Position numbers and translations under genes: made by a program
Shown: piece by piece, positions 9,751 through 20,685 of the stretch
Layout of the letters: each line of letters starts with the position of its first letter
Numbering within the stretch: the first letter of the stretch is position 1
The notes under the pieces: model-generated
What the model saw: the letters and a program-made list of their open reading frames with translations, nothing else
Database searches by the model: none
What the model was told of the DNA's origin: nothing
Source of the DNA: Crossaster papposus
Lineage: Eukaryota > Echinodermata > Asteroidea > Velatida > Solasteridae
NCBI GenBank assembly: GCA_037893245.1
Contig: JBAIAA010000022.1
Coordinates: 868,001 to 932,000 of the forward strand
Length of the DNA stretch: 64,000 bases
Direction: 5' to 3'

Positions 9751-11560
9751 ACCTCCCACACTTATCCCCCAAAATGTCACGGAAAACGGCCACTTACAAA
9801 AATGCTGCTTGTCCCCAGTAGGCACTAAGGATCAAGGAAGACACTAACAGTATCAGTGTGTTCTTACCTTTCCAAAAAGTGAGAAAATCAGGCCTCAAAA
9901 TGTGGAGCAATGTTCGCCGATTCAAATGCACATAATTTATAGCCATTGTTGAGCAAAGTCAACGGCTGTTACCTGTTTCGTGCACTGTGCTGTAGTGGGT
10001 GGCTAAAAATACTAGTTGAGTACACTACACACCGTCCAAAACATGTTTCTTTGACCTATACATACGTCAAAGATACACGTCTTTTATAAAAACGAACTTT
10101 CTCCATACTGAACAGGCACCTTGTTTACCTTTGACGTTGCCTTTTCAACTCCAAATCAAATATTGAAAGGAAAAGTTCCTAACCGCAGTTTCTATCTATC
10201 TATACTATAAAAGATGTTAAATTCGCCATCTTGTCCCTGGGCGCCGCCATCTTGGAACGCAGGGCCGCGCCATCTTGGCGCGTGGTTGGCGCCATCTTGG
10301 CTTTTGGTCGGGCGACTCGTCGCCGCGCGTGTGTGCCGCCGGCGTCGGTGCGGCGGGGTGCCGGATCGTTCGCGACGGGGAATCCCCCGGGGAATAAGAT
10401 TTAAAAGTGAGATTTAAAAGAAACGGACCTTACCGATAAACGCGTAATCGCTTTTCGATTGCCTGTCGATGTCTGCGGGCCTTTTTGCGTGAACTATTGC
10501 GTTATTTTTGCATTGTCCTTGCCCGGAGTTTGGGCCGAAGCCTTCCCGAAATCGTACTACCGTAACTCGGTTGCGTAATTGTTGGCTGTTTGCGATTAAG
10601 CGGCGGCTACATGCGTTACGCGAAGCCTTCGCAAATTGATTGTATCCGCCTTGCTTGCGCGGTGGCCGAGTTGGTGCCGAGTTTGTTTTTTCGCGATTGG
10701 GCGGCCCCGTCACGTGTTATTTGAGCTGGTGCCCCGATTTATACTTCCTTGGTTATTGCGGAGTAAACATAATACCAGTTGAGCTCCGGCTTCGAATTCG
10801 TGCGCGTCTACCACGTTTCAGTCACAGCTTGGGAACGTTAAAAAATGATTTATTCCTTTCGTGTTGCGTTTTGGGCAAATTTCTTTACTTCACATTGTCG
10901 ATACTTAAATATTACAACATTATGTGTCTAAAAACACTCCGAAACATATCGCTATTGCCTCAATTTCAACTTTGATCCCGCAAAAATGTCGCGAAATTGT
11001 AGGGCGATGGTGGATATGAATATGCAAATTAGAAACGTGACTGCATTACGTCAGTTGAGGGCGCACTGTCAGATGGCCGGCCTGTTGGTTTTTTTAATCA
11101 GGATTTTCACGATGATGTAAACTCAGAAATCCCGAAGTGGTTCGTATTGTTTCCCGTACGATTCCTGTTAAAAAATAACGAGACACAGGCAGCATGCAAG
11201 CGAAGATGGACTGCCTATTGAGTATTATTAGTTCGAAAGTCGGGAAGTATTTTTACAAAGATTGTTTGTTATTCAGACTCGATGGTATTCTACGGAGCCC
11301 CTAAAGGGACATATGACGAATAAAAATCACCGTTACGAAATAATTTGAGTATTTTATTTCGTGCACTCAAAATAACTTATTTCGTGAGCTCGAAATGTTG
11401 TCGTGGCCACGAAATGACTTCTTGCGCTCCAAGAATATCTGTTCGTGAGCTCGAAATAATTTCGTGCATGCGCTCGAAATACTTTCTAGCTGGTACTCTA
11501 CTCGCTAAGTTTCGCGATTTGTTTGTCATACAATCCATTATGTTTTTAAGACGTCAACAA

Positions 11561-12000
11561 GGGGTGCGTTCCACTTACGCGAACTGTTTGCGCGAACGTT
11601 CGCCAACGTTTTGAGTTGGCGTTAGGGGGAGTGGAACGATATTTTAAAAACTACGTTTTCAAAATGGCGGCGCCCGGTGAAAGTGACATCGTTTGGTTCG
11701 CTGCTTTTTGTCCAACTCATTATTTTTCTTTAAAAGATCCCTGTGACTGCTCAAAACAATCCACCGTTTATAACGAAAAGTATAAAACGTAAATAAAAAC
11801 CGTGAAAAGAACCCTGCCGTCTGCTAACCGCTTCGCCATCATTAAAATACGTCACTGGCCAACAGCGAACAGCTCGGAATGTCGTTCGCCGTTTTTGCTA
11901 ACGTTGGCCAACATAATTGGCGCACAATTGCGTTCCACTCACGCGAACAACGCTAACGTTGGCCAACGTTGGCAACGTTCGCTGGAGTGGAACGCACCCC
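11561..12000. mobile_element. 440-bp MITE, first of a tandem pair
   Basis: The ends GGGGTGCGTTCCACTTACGC and GTGGAACGCACCCC are inverted. It contains 'caaaatggcggcgccc' and a region with polyA-like 'aaataaaaac'. The next 440 bp (12,001–12,440) are a near-identical copy in the same orientation, joined head to tail. ORFs of 97–143 codons in it have no recognisable domain. Confidence 0.75.
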
Positions 12001-12440
12001 GGGGGTGCGTTCCACTTACGCGAACTGTTTGCGCGAACGTTCGCCAACGTTTTGAGTTGGCGTTAGTTGAAGTGGAACGATATTTTAAAAACTACGTTTT
12101 CAAAATGGCGGCGCCCAGTGAAAGTGACATCGTTTGGTTCGCTGCTTTTTGTCCAACTCATTTTTTTTCTTTAAAAGATCCCTGTGACTGCTCAAAACAA
12201 TCCACCGTTTATAACGAAAAGTATAAAACGTAAATAAAAACCGTGAAAAGAACCCTGCCGTCTGCTAACCGCTTCGCCATCATTAAAATACGTCACTGGC
12301 CAACAGCGAACAGCTCGGAATGTCGTTCGCCGTTTTCGCTAACGTTCGCCAACATAATTGGCGCACATTGCGTTCCACTCAAGCGAACAACGCAAACGTT
12401 GGCCAACGTTGGCAACGTTCGCGTAAGCGGAACGCACCCC
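12001..12440. mobile_element. 440-bp MITE, second of a tandem pair
   Basis: Head-to-tail copy of 11,561–12,000 with scattered substitutions. It was either generated by local duplication or by insertion next to the first copy. The whole pair lies inside the Helitron. Confidence 0.75.
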
Positions 12441-12507
12441 AGGTGTATCTATAAGTTACGATTTCACCCAGCTAGCAGGTGCCGCGCGAAGCGCGGCATC
12501 CTGCTAG

Positions 12508-13553
12508 TCATAATCATATACACAGGCCAAACTTAAGGGCGCCGCCATTACTAAAACTATTCGCGCCTCGACTTTTGAGGGCGCTACACATTATTTTGGT
12601 CAAAACATTCGCTTCAGACGCATCGCGTCCAAAAGCGAAAAATCTATTATTATATTTTGTTTTCATTTTTTTTTTAAGACCCATTTTTACTGTGTTTGTT
12701 TTTGTACCAACTTGTCTCTCACCAAAATTTCGCGAGGATTTTCTCTCCACTGATGTTCACTCCGAACCGTTGAGGGTGTCTGACCCTAGTGCTCGGGATA
12801 GCCGGGCTAGGTAGCCCTTTCGCTGGACTCTGTTGTTCTCTAACACAATGACTGCTAGATGGACCTTGCTGTAGGCCCAACTCGGATTCGCAGTTTGCTT
12901 ACTATTGACGAATATGTTTCAATCAGCAGGTAGACCCAGCCTTGTATTTTACACCCCAAGCGACGAGGTGTGGTGGTCGACTTCAGATTACTCTTTAGTC
13001 GATGGGACCCTTCCACACAAATTGAAAGGGCCCAGTGATTCAGGTACACCCCCTGCTACACCTGGCTGGGGTAGTAGAGGGAGCCCCTCACTGGTGCTAG
13101 GAATAACACTCCCCTCACCCAAAAAGTATACATCCTCCAGATTATAAGCTAGAAGAGTTAAGTACTCAAATGGTGTTTAAAGCACACAGGAACATTTACA
13201 TTCATTTCAAAAATAACCTAGCGAATGATTAGACCAGATAAAAAACAAAACTAGTTTCTAGTCCAGATGATTTTTGGTTATAGGGTCGTATCATATAATA
13301 ATAATTAGACTACACTAATAAAAAAAATAAGAATTAGGATTGGCAGAAAAGTGCCGATGTGAATATGACTCAGATTTTTGTCACTTTTAATTTATTTAAA
13401 AATTTTTGTTGTAGCAAAAAATTGATCCACACGAGGATAAGAAAAAATATATTCATGATTTGGCCTTATAAAAAGCTTACATGGATTAAAGATTGTACTG
13501 GACCCCCCTTGTTTATTTCATCTGGTTTGTCGTCTAGAAGAAAACAGAAAAAC
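12508..13553. other. Shared duplication sequence without a recognised gene
   Basis: The stretch 12,651–13,553 matches 52,977–53,885 in copy 2 with few differences. ORFs such as 12,905–13,147 (+) and 12,855–13,049 (−) have no recognisable motif and are not convincingly conserved as protein. I see no gene here. Confidence 0.5.
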
Positions 13554-13554
13554 C

Positions 13555-13611
13555 AATGTAGGTAATTTTAACGATCATTCAAATGACTGATCGTTGAAAA
13601 TTACTTACATT
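13555..13611. repeat. Hairpin, copy 1
   Basis: Arms of ~24 bases (AATGTAGGTAATTTTAACGA… and its near complement) around an ~8-base loop. It is kept in copy 2 at 53,886–53,942. Confidence 0.65.
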
Positions 13612-13800
13612 GTTCTTTTTTCTTATTATGTACGGTTATGATATTGGGTTTTCCTATTATCACGGCTTTAGCAACTGCTGCGTTTTTTGAGAGACACCTT
13701 GTAGTTAGAGAAGTTATCAGTAAAGAAACCAAACATTTTTGTTTTTTAAGAGCCAAATATTGCAAACTGCATGAAGTCCTGGCTGCAAGACGTCCTAATG

Positions 13801-14139
13801 GCGGTATGCAGCGCTCCGTAGGCCGCCGATGCAGGCGCCCTCTAACGCCTAACGTGACCATGCCCTTGGCTTCGAATAGAACGTCTTGGCTAACTAACTT
13901 AATCGCTCGCAAAAATCGCATGTGTGTGTGACGTTGTGTGTACAATCGCGTGACGTAACATGGTCAAGTTTCTGTTACGTCACGTAATTATGCACGCAAC
14001 GTCACACGCGCATGCAATTGCGACACAATTATGCTTAATAATTTTCCGAGCGATTGTTGGTTAGCCAAGACGTCCTATTCGAAGGTCATGGCGTGGTCTA
14101 CGTTTAGAGGATGCCCTCATAGGCAGCCTACGATACCGC
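13801..14139. mobile_element. Fold-back MITE, copy 1
   Basis: Imperfect palindrome about 340 bp long. It begins GCGGTATGCAGCG and ends with CTACGATACCGC, and inner arms share 'acgtcttggctaac' and 'gttagccaagacgt' plus 'cgtgacgtaac'/'gttacgtcacg'. A related, more diverged palindrome lies at about 15,275–15,570. The 97-codon plus ORF and 114-codon minus ORF across the left arm are also open in copy 2 but differ mostly by amino-acid-changing substitutions, so I regard them as non-coding. Confidence 0.65.
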
Positions 14140-14519
14140 GATTAGAATGCAAAGAATGTGTAATTGTTTTATTTTTTTTTAAATTTTTTTTTACATATAA
14201 TTGTATGTTATACCTTTATATAACATTGTACTATGGATAAGCATTCAGCCATTGAGCTGATTTTTGAATTTTTTTGTGATTGTAAATTAGTGTATACACA
14301 AGAAATGAGACAATTAGAGAACCTTTAATGAAACTGAATTATTGTGTGTATCTTTTTATTATTAGGTGTGGTTGAGGTCTGCAGTTAAAACTCCGTTTTT
14401 ACAAACCTAATACTACCGGTTGGCACAAGTCCGGTATATTGGAAATAGAGGCAATGTTAACATTATAAGGGTGTAGTGTTGCATTTTTGTTTTTAATTGG
14501 CTAATATTTGACTTTTTGG

Positions 14520-15215
14520 AAAACATTTAGCTAGCCTTGCATTTTTATTAAAATGCGCAAAAATGCGATTTTTTTTTAAATTAATTGAATTAATTGAATT
14601 AATGTAAGGTGTTAGCCTTGTATTTTTATTAAAATTAACAAAATAATTACTTTTGGGAAAACATTTAAATTGCAAGGGGTTAGTTAATAGCCTTGTATTT
14701 TTATTAAAATTACACAAAGAAACCACAAGAGAAACTGACTATGTGAATATGCACATTTACAAATAATGCAAACTCAGTTTTACTTGTGGTTTATTTGAGT
14801 ATTATAAAATAAAACGTCGTATCCTTATTAGGTGATCCCCACAATGTCGCTTCCCAGGTTGTATCGTAAAATTGGGTGTGATCCCTGGCTAAACGGCATT
14901 CTGGTGTTTATGACTTCTGACTAATATGCCCTCGAACAAAGATTCTGACAATTTGGAAGACCATCAACATAGGGCAAATTAGCTCAGTTGGTAGATCGCC
15001 CGACCAGAATTCTAGAGATCGCAGGTTCAACGCCTTGCCAATTTCTTTGTTCACTTTTAATTTTATTAAAATTGACCACAAATGTACTTGTCTTTAAGAA
15101 AAAAAATGTAAGGGGTTATAGCCTTGCATTTTTATAAAATTGGCCTATTTGTTTTATTTTTTAGATAAATTAAACATTGAAAGGGGTTAGCCTTGCATTT
15201 TTATTAAATTGTTTC
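14520..15215. repeat. Scattered 'TAGCCTTGTATTTTTATTAAAATT' words, copy 1
   Basis: A ~27-base word (AGGGGTTAGCCTTGCATTTT…) recurs at least five times at irregular 60–430-bp spacing, in one orientation. The counterpart in copy 2 (about 54,780–55,450) has fewer, shuffled copies. No coding sequence. Confidence 0.6.
14972..15040 (+). repeat. tRNA-like sequence, copy 1
   Basis: Sixty-nine bases with an A-box-like TAGCTCAGTTGG and a pairing acceptor stem (GGCAA…TTGCC). The T arm is shortened (GGTTCAACGCC), so a normal cloverleaf cannot form. It is either a tRNA pseudogene or a SINE head. The copy-2 version at 55,202–55,270 is slightly closer to a tRNA in the anticodon region. Confidence 0.55.
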
Positions 15216-15274
15216 CAAATTAACAATATAGAACATTTTTAAATTGTGAGTGGTCAGCCTTGACCTTCGCCATG

Positions 15275-15570
15275 ACCTTTGAATATGTCGTCTTTGCTAA
15301 CTCGCATAATCGCTCGGGAAATTACGAGCGGAATTTGCATGCGCGTGTGATGTTGCGTGCATAATCGAATGATGCTACATGCATAATCGCTAACTCATTG
15401 GTCAAGTTTCTGTTGCATCACATAATTATGCAACGTCACATGCACATGCAAATCGACACGATTGTGCTCAGAATTTTTCGAGAGATTATAAGGCCGATGT
15501 GAGTAAGGGTGGTCATAGCGCGTGGTCCACGGTGTGCATCAGAGGGCGCCCGCATTGGCGGCCTACGCGC
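15275..15570. repeat. Diverged fold-back related to 13,801–14,139
   Basis: It shares the central 'ggtcaagtttctgt' loop and flanking inverted words (gttgcgtgcataatcg / ataattatgcaacgtc) with the element at 13,801. Also present in copy 2 at about 55,500–55,800. Borders are approximate. Confidence 0.5.
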
Positions 15571-15589
15571 GCAGCATACAGCGCTGTTT

Positions 15590-17230
15590 TCTCAGTTGTT
15601 TATTTTGAACTCCAAGGAAGTAATCAATATGCAAACATGTCATATCTCCAGAACCGAAGGGGCCATGGAGCTCTATTATATACTAATTGAAAGCTGACGT
15701 TGTGAGCTTTGCATTCATGTATATAACAATTATACTTTTTGGCGACATAATATTAATTTTTATAACAATTGACTATATTAATTTTGACTTTTTGAATTTT
15801 TATTAACAAAAACTTTTATTTTTGTTACCAAATAAATGGTCATAAATTACAAATAAAACAATTGACTGCATGTGATATCTAAAATCAATGAGAAATTTAT
15901 TATTATCAGAAAAACACAAGATGAAACAAAATAAGGTCATTTTCTCCCAGAGTTTATACCTAAAACGTTCCATTTCTTTTTTATATAAGTAATTTGAACG
16001 GTTAAACAAAACATTGCTGGTAAAATTGCATTTTAGAGCAATGTTCACGTTGTGGCGTCAGTGATGAAAGCTAAAGTAATTTCAACTGTTTCCTATAATG
16101 TACAAATAAAGTCAAGCCTGAAGTCTGGTGTCGAGACAACAGTGTGTGATACCGACTGCTCTCTTCTGGCACCAGACTACTTCATATTGAAAATTTGCAA
16201 AAATAGACTTCTACAAAAATTTGTTATTCACCTTTTTGTAAATTTGAATGCTTCAGATTTAACCGATGCCTCTTTCTCTTTCGTATGATGAGCAGCTTAA
16301 CATGTTACTGCATACATCGGCTGTTACCACAAAAAACGCACCTCCTATTTTTTTTTACCCAGTTTCCCATCTTAAAAAGCAATAAAAACATATCAAAATG
16401 AATTTTCACAATGATAAAAGAAAAAACAATTAATGAAATTGTTAGTTAAATCGCATGTTAATAAAAGGTACTTAATACTGTGACAAATCTACTGATAGAT
16501 GCGAGGGTGCATATCGGTACTCATGATGTTATGATCAATCATGACAACATCATGATAACCAATTCCCTGCAGAAGTATCTACCCCACCCTCACCCCCAGT
16601 CCATAGCAGCTGGGATGCCATTATACCACACATTTGTTATGGGCTCATTAGTGAGGGGTTCTGGCAAAATGAGACAGAACTGGGCAGAGGTTGAAATGAG
16701 GGTGTTTGGGTATCAGAAAAGAGAATAAAATTATCCTTATAATACCTCATGTTGTGCTTCAATCGGACATTCTGTGAAGAAGTTATGGAGGTTTAAAGTT
16801 CACATTTATTAATATGTCGCAAAAGTAAAATGTTGAGAAAAAGAACTTAATCAAATATAGTTATTAGGCATAGCAAAGATTACAAATATCAATCAATCTG
16901 AAGACAAATAAACCACCCATTATTTATTATTTTGCAGTTTTCTCCACTATGTGCCCACTGTGCCCACTTCCGCCTCGCACATTGAAGCACATTGAGTTGC
17001 AAGTTTGGTTGTTTTTGTTTTCCCTTAGGGGGAACAAAAAAATCATCCAAACCACAAATTACAACAAGAAAAAGTTGCAATGATTTAACAAGTTCGGGCA
17101 GGGATTATTGTAACATTCACCGAGCCGAGGCGTGGGGTTATTTTTTAATAACGAAACTCGACCCGACGCAGGTTCAGGCCGAATGTATCGGGAAGCACAC
17201 CCATGACATTTTCGCCCATGCTCGCTGCTG
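15590..17230. other. AT-rich shared sequence, no gene seen
   Basis: The stretch to about 17,090 matches copy 2 (55,820–57,395) with moderate divergence. Small ORFs (16,052–16,288 and 16,480–16,728, +) keep similar translations in copy 2 but differ by frameshifts or scattered replacements and lack known motifs. Beyond 17,090 the two copies are unrelated. Confidence 0.45.
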
Positions 17231-17266
17231 ACTATGGAATTCTATATATGCCACTCTAAACGTCGT

Positions 17267-17421
17267 GCGTCGCCCTTTTTGCGTCGCCCTTTTTGCGTCG
17301 CCCTTTTTGCGTCGCCCTTTATGCGTCGCCCTTTATGCGTCGCCCTTTTTGCGTCGCCCTTTTTGCGTCGCCCTTTTTGCGTCGCCCTTTTTGCGTTGCC
17401 CTTTTTTCGTCGCCCTTTTTT
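17267..17421 (+). repeat. 14-bp minisatellite GCGTCGCCCTTTTT
   Basis: About 11 head-to-tail units (GCGTCGCCCTTTTT with few changes), bracketed by the 10-base direct repeat TATGGAATTC at 17,233–17,242 and 17,422–17,431. The three open frames through it are a repeat artefact. Absent from copy 2. Confidence 0.9.
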
Positions 17422-17453
17422 TATGGAATTCCAAAGACGACAAAACTGCGTCG

Positions 17454-17495
17454 CGTCGTGCCGTCGCCCCGACGCCACGGGGCGACGGCACGACG
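17454..17495. repeat. GC-rich hairpin, 17-bp perfect arms
   Basis: Left arm CGTCGTGCCGTCGCCCC (17,454–17,470) and its exact complement (17,479–17,495) with an 8-base loop. The same 'cgtcgtgccgtcgc' word recurs downstream to about 17,585. Confidence 0.85.
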
Positions 17496-17712
17496 TCACC
17501 GTCGCGCGCCAGACCGTCGTGCCTTTAAGCCGTCGCGTCGTGCCGTCGCGTAGTGCCGTCGCCCCGTCGCGTCGTGTCGTCGCCTCAGACTAGTGTAAAT
17601 AGGGGGCGCCCTTACAGACGTAATTACAAAGATAATTAAAAAGGATACTGTCCAGATGACAAGGCAAAAGTGGATCTAGCAAACTGTAAATTCCCAACAT
17701 GTTCAATTTATG

Positions 17713-18040
17713 CTGCGTTCCAATCGCGTCGTGTTTATCGTGTTTACGAGTTCACGAGTCGTATAATGGCGTTCTAATCGCCTGGTAACTCGTGTTCACG
17801 AGTGGTGAACTCGAGGTGGAATTTTTTTCTCCATGTTCACGACTTCATAACGATTGAAATACTCGCGCATACGTGTTGGTTCACGTACGAGTTCTTGTGC
17901 GATAAAGAATATCCTTACACACGACTAACTCGACTGTGCGCGTGCGTCGATCTTGGCGGGTAGCGTTTGGAATGCAACCCACTCGTGAACATGGAGAAAT
18001 TCACGGTGAACACGATAAAAACGACGCGATTGGAACGCAG
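17713..18040. mobile_element. MITE with CTGCGTTCCAATCGCG ends
   Basis: About 30-base inverted ends (CTGCGTTCCAATCGCGTCGT / ACGACGCGATTGGAACGCAG) enclose 328 bp. Internal 'cgtgttcacgagt' palindromes are present and it is non-coding. It lies in a copy-1-only stretch. Confidence 0.75.
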
Positions 18041-18046
18041 TATAAC

Positions 18047-18309
18047 CACTGACCTCAACACCTGGACAGATCATTGTCCATATTCTGCTGTGCTAACACT
18101 TGAAGTCGGCGCGAACTGGAAGTGCAACATGGCGTCACTGCTGTGAGCCAATGAAATGTCCAGTTGTAGAGGTCAGTGGATTTACCAACCAACTGAACTC
18201 TACACCTGGACATTTCATTGGCTCACAGCAGTGACGCCATGTTGCACTTCTCTGCATGCCGACTTCAAAATGAAACAATGGATGATCTGTCCATGTATAG
18301 AGGTCAGTG
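18047..18309. mobile_element. Fold-back MITE with 8-bp target duplication
   Basis: Begins CACTGACCTC and ends GAGGTCAGTG, with long inner inverted arms ('aatgaaatgtccag', 'aacatggcgtcactgctgtgagcc'). It is flanked by AGTATAAC at 18,039–18,046 and 18,310–18,317. An 8-bp duplication suggests a hAT-type transposase. The left target overlaps the last two bases of the preceding MITE. Confidence 0.8.
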
Positions 18310-18319
18310 AGTATAACGT

Positions 18320-19430
18320 TAGGCCGGCAGCTGTTGTAAAATGCGCCCTCTATTGGACCTGATCACAAGCCAAAATAAACTTTTCAATTTGATTTGTATT
18401 TTTAAATATACCCAAACATGGGAAAAAAAATATGTTACACGGGAAGTATTTACGATTTATGCAAAATAGGCATATTGTTTTAAAAACTTCGTAGGGCTCG
18501 ACATTATTTACTATGCCTTAAGGGATCTTCATGCCAAATATGGTGCTTTTATCCACCAAGTAACGGTAATCTCTAAATATAATATTAAGCTACCTGATTA
18601 AAATATCCTGATAATCCTTACATTCAACTATGTGAACTTTTCAACCTGCCCACACATTATCATAGGAGAACTGTTAACGACTGTTTTCTGTATATAAACA
18701 CATTCACAATCACATCATTCCAACAGATGTCAAACCAATTACTATTATGCCCCTAATCGGCGTACTATGTCAGCTCCTAAACACAGTTTGCATGTTCCAT
18801 GGGGTCGGGATGAGGCGACTAAACGAGGCTTTATCTCAAGAATTAGTCGTCTGCCTACAACCGACTTCATGAAATTGAAAGATGCGATGCGTTAGGAGCC
18901 CCAACGCTAAATTGTTTTCGTAGTCAATTAAGTATACAAAGCTTTGTCGTGTGATCATCCAGTTTAGGTCTATTGTCGAATTTGAAGCTCATGATACACT
19001 CACTATAGGTTGTTAATTTTATTGTATGTACATAAGTTGTTTCTAATTGTTTTGTTTTACTGTCTTAATGTTTTGTACAATTATTTTAATCTGTAAAGCA
19101 AATATATTTTTAATACCAAATTCTACTTTGTGTTTAATTTTGATTTTAAACTGATGCCTACAAGCTGCAGCTTAATCAAAACAAACATATTTTGTTTGTT
19201 TTTTGGTTCCCGAATTAATAAATAAATAAATAAATAAATAATGAAAATACCAAATAATTCTTCTATGAAACAACCAACCATTGTTTATACACATTTATTT
19301 CCAAGCAAGCATTGTTCCTATGTAACGAAGAGATACGGATTGTAAAAAAAACACCACGGATTCAACGCAGTCCGTACAAAAAATGGGGCTCGATGTTTAG
19401 AAACGATAGAATGGTCAATACGTATAGCCT
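18320..19430. other. Copy-1-only AT-rich sequence
   Basis: No gene, TIR or tandem structure is evident apart from an (AAAT)n run at about 19,216–19,242. The sequence has no counterpart in copy 2. Confidence 0.4.
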
Positions 19431-19433
19431 GGA

Positions 19434-19581
19434 GTCGGGTGGTCTGTTCTTGACTCGCGAAACTCGATTGTGCAAAACCCTGAATAATAGGTGGTATGTG
19501 ATCCTGTTCCGTGTGCAAGGTTCTTGGGTCGCGTTAAGGCGCGAGAACCGAGTTTCGCGTGTCAAGAACAGACCGCCCGAC
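19434..19581. mobile_element. 148-bp MITE with GTCGGGTGGTCTG ends, copy 1
   Basis: Inverted ends of ~33 bases (GTCGGGTGGTCTGTTCTTGA and complement) with a short core. It lies at the left border where homology with copy 2 resumes; the counterpart is at 60,814–60,962. Confidence 0.75.
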
Positions 19582-20397
19582 AAGCCTGTCAGAGCGGTCA
19601 GAGTCACTGGAGTGACCCGGATGTGCAGGGGCCGCATGCGCAGAGTTCATCTAGTTCATGTTGTTTTGTCTGGTACGTGACTTCATTTCCGGTCTGTATT
19701 TCCTCCAAAGCTCTAGGGGCCAATTCCATTGAGCTGTTAAGAACAATAAATTGGCTTAGCACAACAATGCCTTGCTCAGTTAAAAAGGTTACTAGTTTAG
19801 ACTCCATGTGTTTTTTTCCTGGGCGCCTCCCAAATAAACCAGTTAAACATTCTACCTGAGTTTAAACCCTTTATAATTGTATGCATGTCTTGAGCTAAAT
19901 CAATTAAGTAAAATAATAATAATAATGAAGACCACCCCCCCCCCCTTAAACACATGCGTGTATACACGCATTAAACACATTATGATAACTTTAGTGTTCA
20001 AGCGGCTTTGGCATTAAACCCAGTAAATGCGTTAACATCAAAATCAATTTTAACAAAATGTCAAAACATTCGCAGAACAGTATTTTTAAAACTTGATGTA
20101 GAGCGTAGAGATATGGAACTCGACAATTTGTTTTCATGATGTTTTGTATTAATAGGTTCCCTTTAATAATAATCGTGGCTGGAGTTGTTTCATAAAGGGG
20201 GCTCTACATACAACACAAACTGAACACTGAACAAATCACGACCGGTGTACGTACAAGTCAGTGGTTCGAGTGGTCTTTCATTAAGGAAGTCACAATACAA
20301 TATTGTTCAAGGCACTTATCTATCTAACCCGGTTTTTCCTTTAGCCTTGCTCTCTGGTTAAGATATTCCACAAGAAAATTGGTAAACGTTAACAACA

Positions 20398-20465
20398 GCT
20401 GCATTCGAACCAGAGACCTTTCGATTAATATCCCATCTCTCTATACAAACTAGGCTATTGGCTAG
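20398..20465 (-). repeat. tRNA-like remnant with B box, copy 1
   Basis: The minus strand contains a B box (GGTTCGAATGC here; GGTTCGAATCC in copy 2 at about 61,750) after a weak tRNA-like segment. Probably a relic of a tRNA-derived SINE. Confidence 0.4.
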
Positions 20466-20685
20466 TTAGTTAAGGACAGGGGTTCTTTAGAGTTTGTTAA
20501 TAATAGATCAGTTGTCATTGTTCTTTTCATGATTATATGTTTAGCATTACCCAGCTGCCGAGGAAAAAAATTGCGAACCGCTACACGTAAACGTGGTTTA
20601 AGTTCATGTATTGCCTTTTTGCCATGCAAACCTTTGAATCTCATCTGTCTTTCTTTCATTGGTCAGTTGTGAGTGTCAATCACGA

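Larger units (their letters stand above)
10191..12507 (+). mobile_element. Non-autonomous Helitron (copy 1 only)
   Basis: The 3' end has the canonical arrangement: a GC hairpin (12,481–12,497, stem GCCGCGC/GCGCGGC, loop GAA), a short spacer, then CTAG at 12,504–12,507, followed by T. The 5' end starts with TC and contains the typical TCTATACTATAAAAG word. Copy 2 shows the intact target (39,103–39,112, 'gcagtttcataatc') with no target duplication, as expected of rolling-circle insertion; the target here reads T|T. There is no Rep/helicase ORF. The 5' third is GC- and CpG-rich with four CGCCATCTTG motifs. A tandem pair of 440-bp MITEs is nested at 11,561–12,440. Confidence 0.88.

Noticed and set aside
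13601-13945. 97- and 114-codon ORFs conserved in both copies (also 53,932–54,276)
   Set aside because: They lie across a fold-back arm, overlap on opposite strands, and copy differences mostly change amino acids.
14972-15040. Functional tRNA gene
   Set aside because: The T arm is shortened and a full cloverleaf cannot be drawn; listed only as tRNA-like.
17234-17593. ORFs reading RRPFCVALFASPF repeats
   Set aside because: Produced by the 14-bp minisatellite in three frames; no independent coding support.
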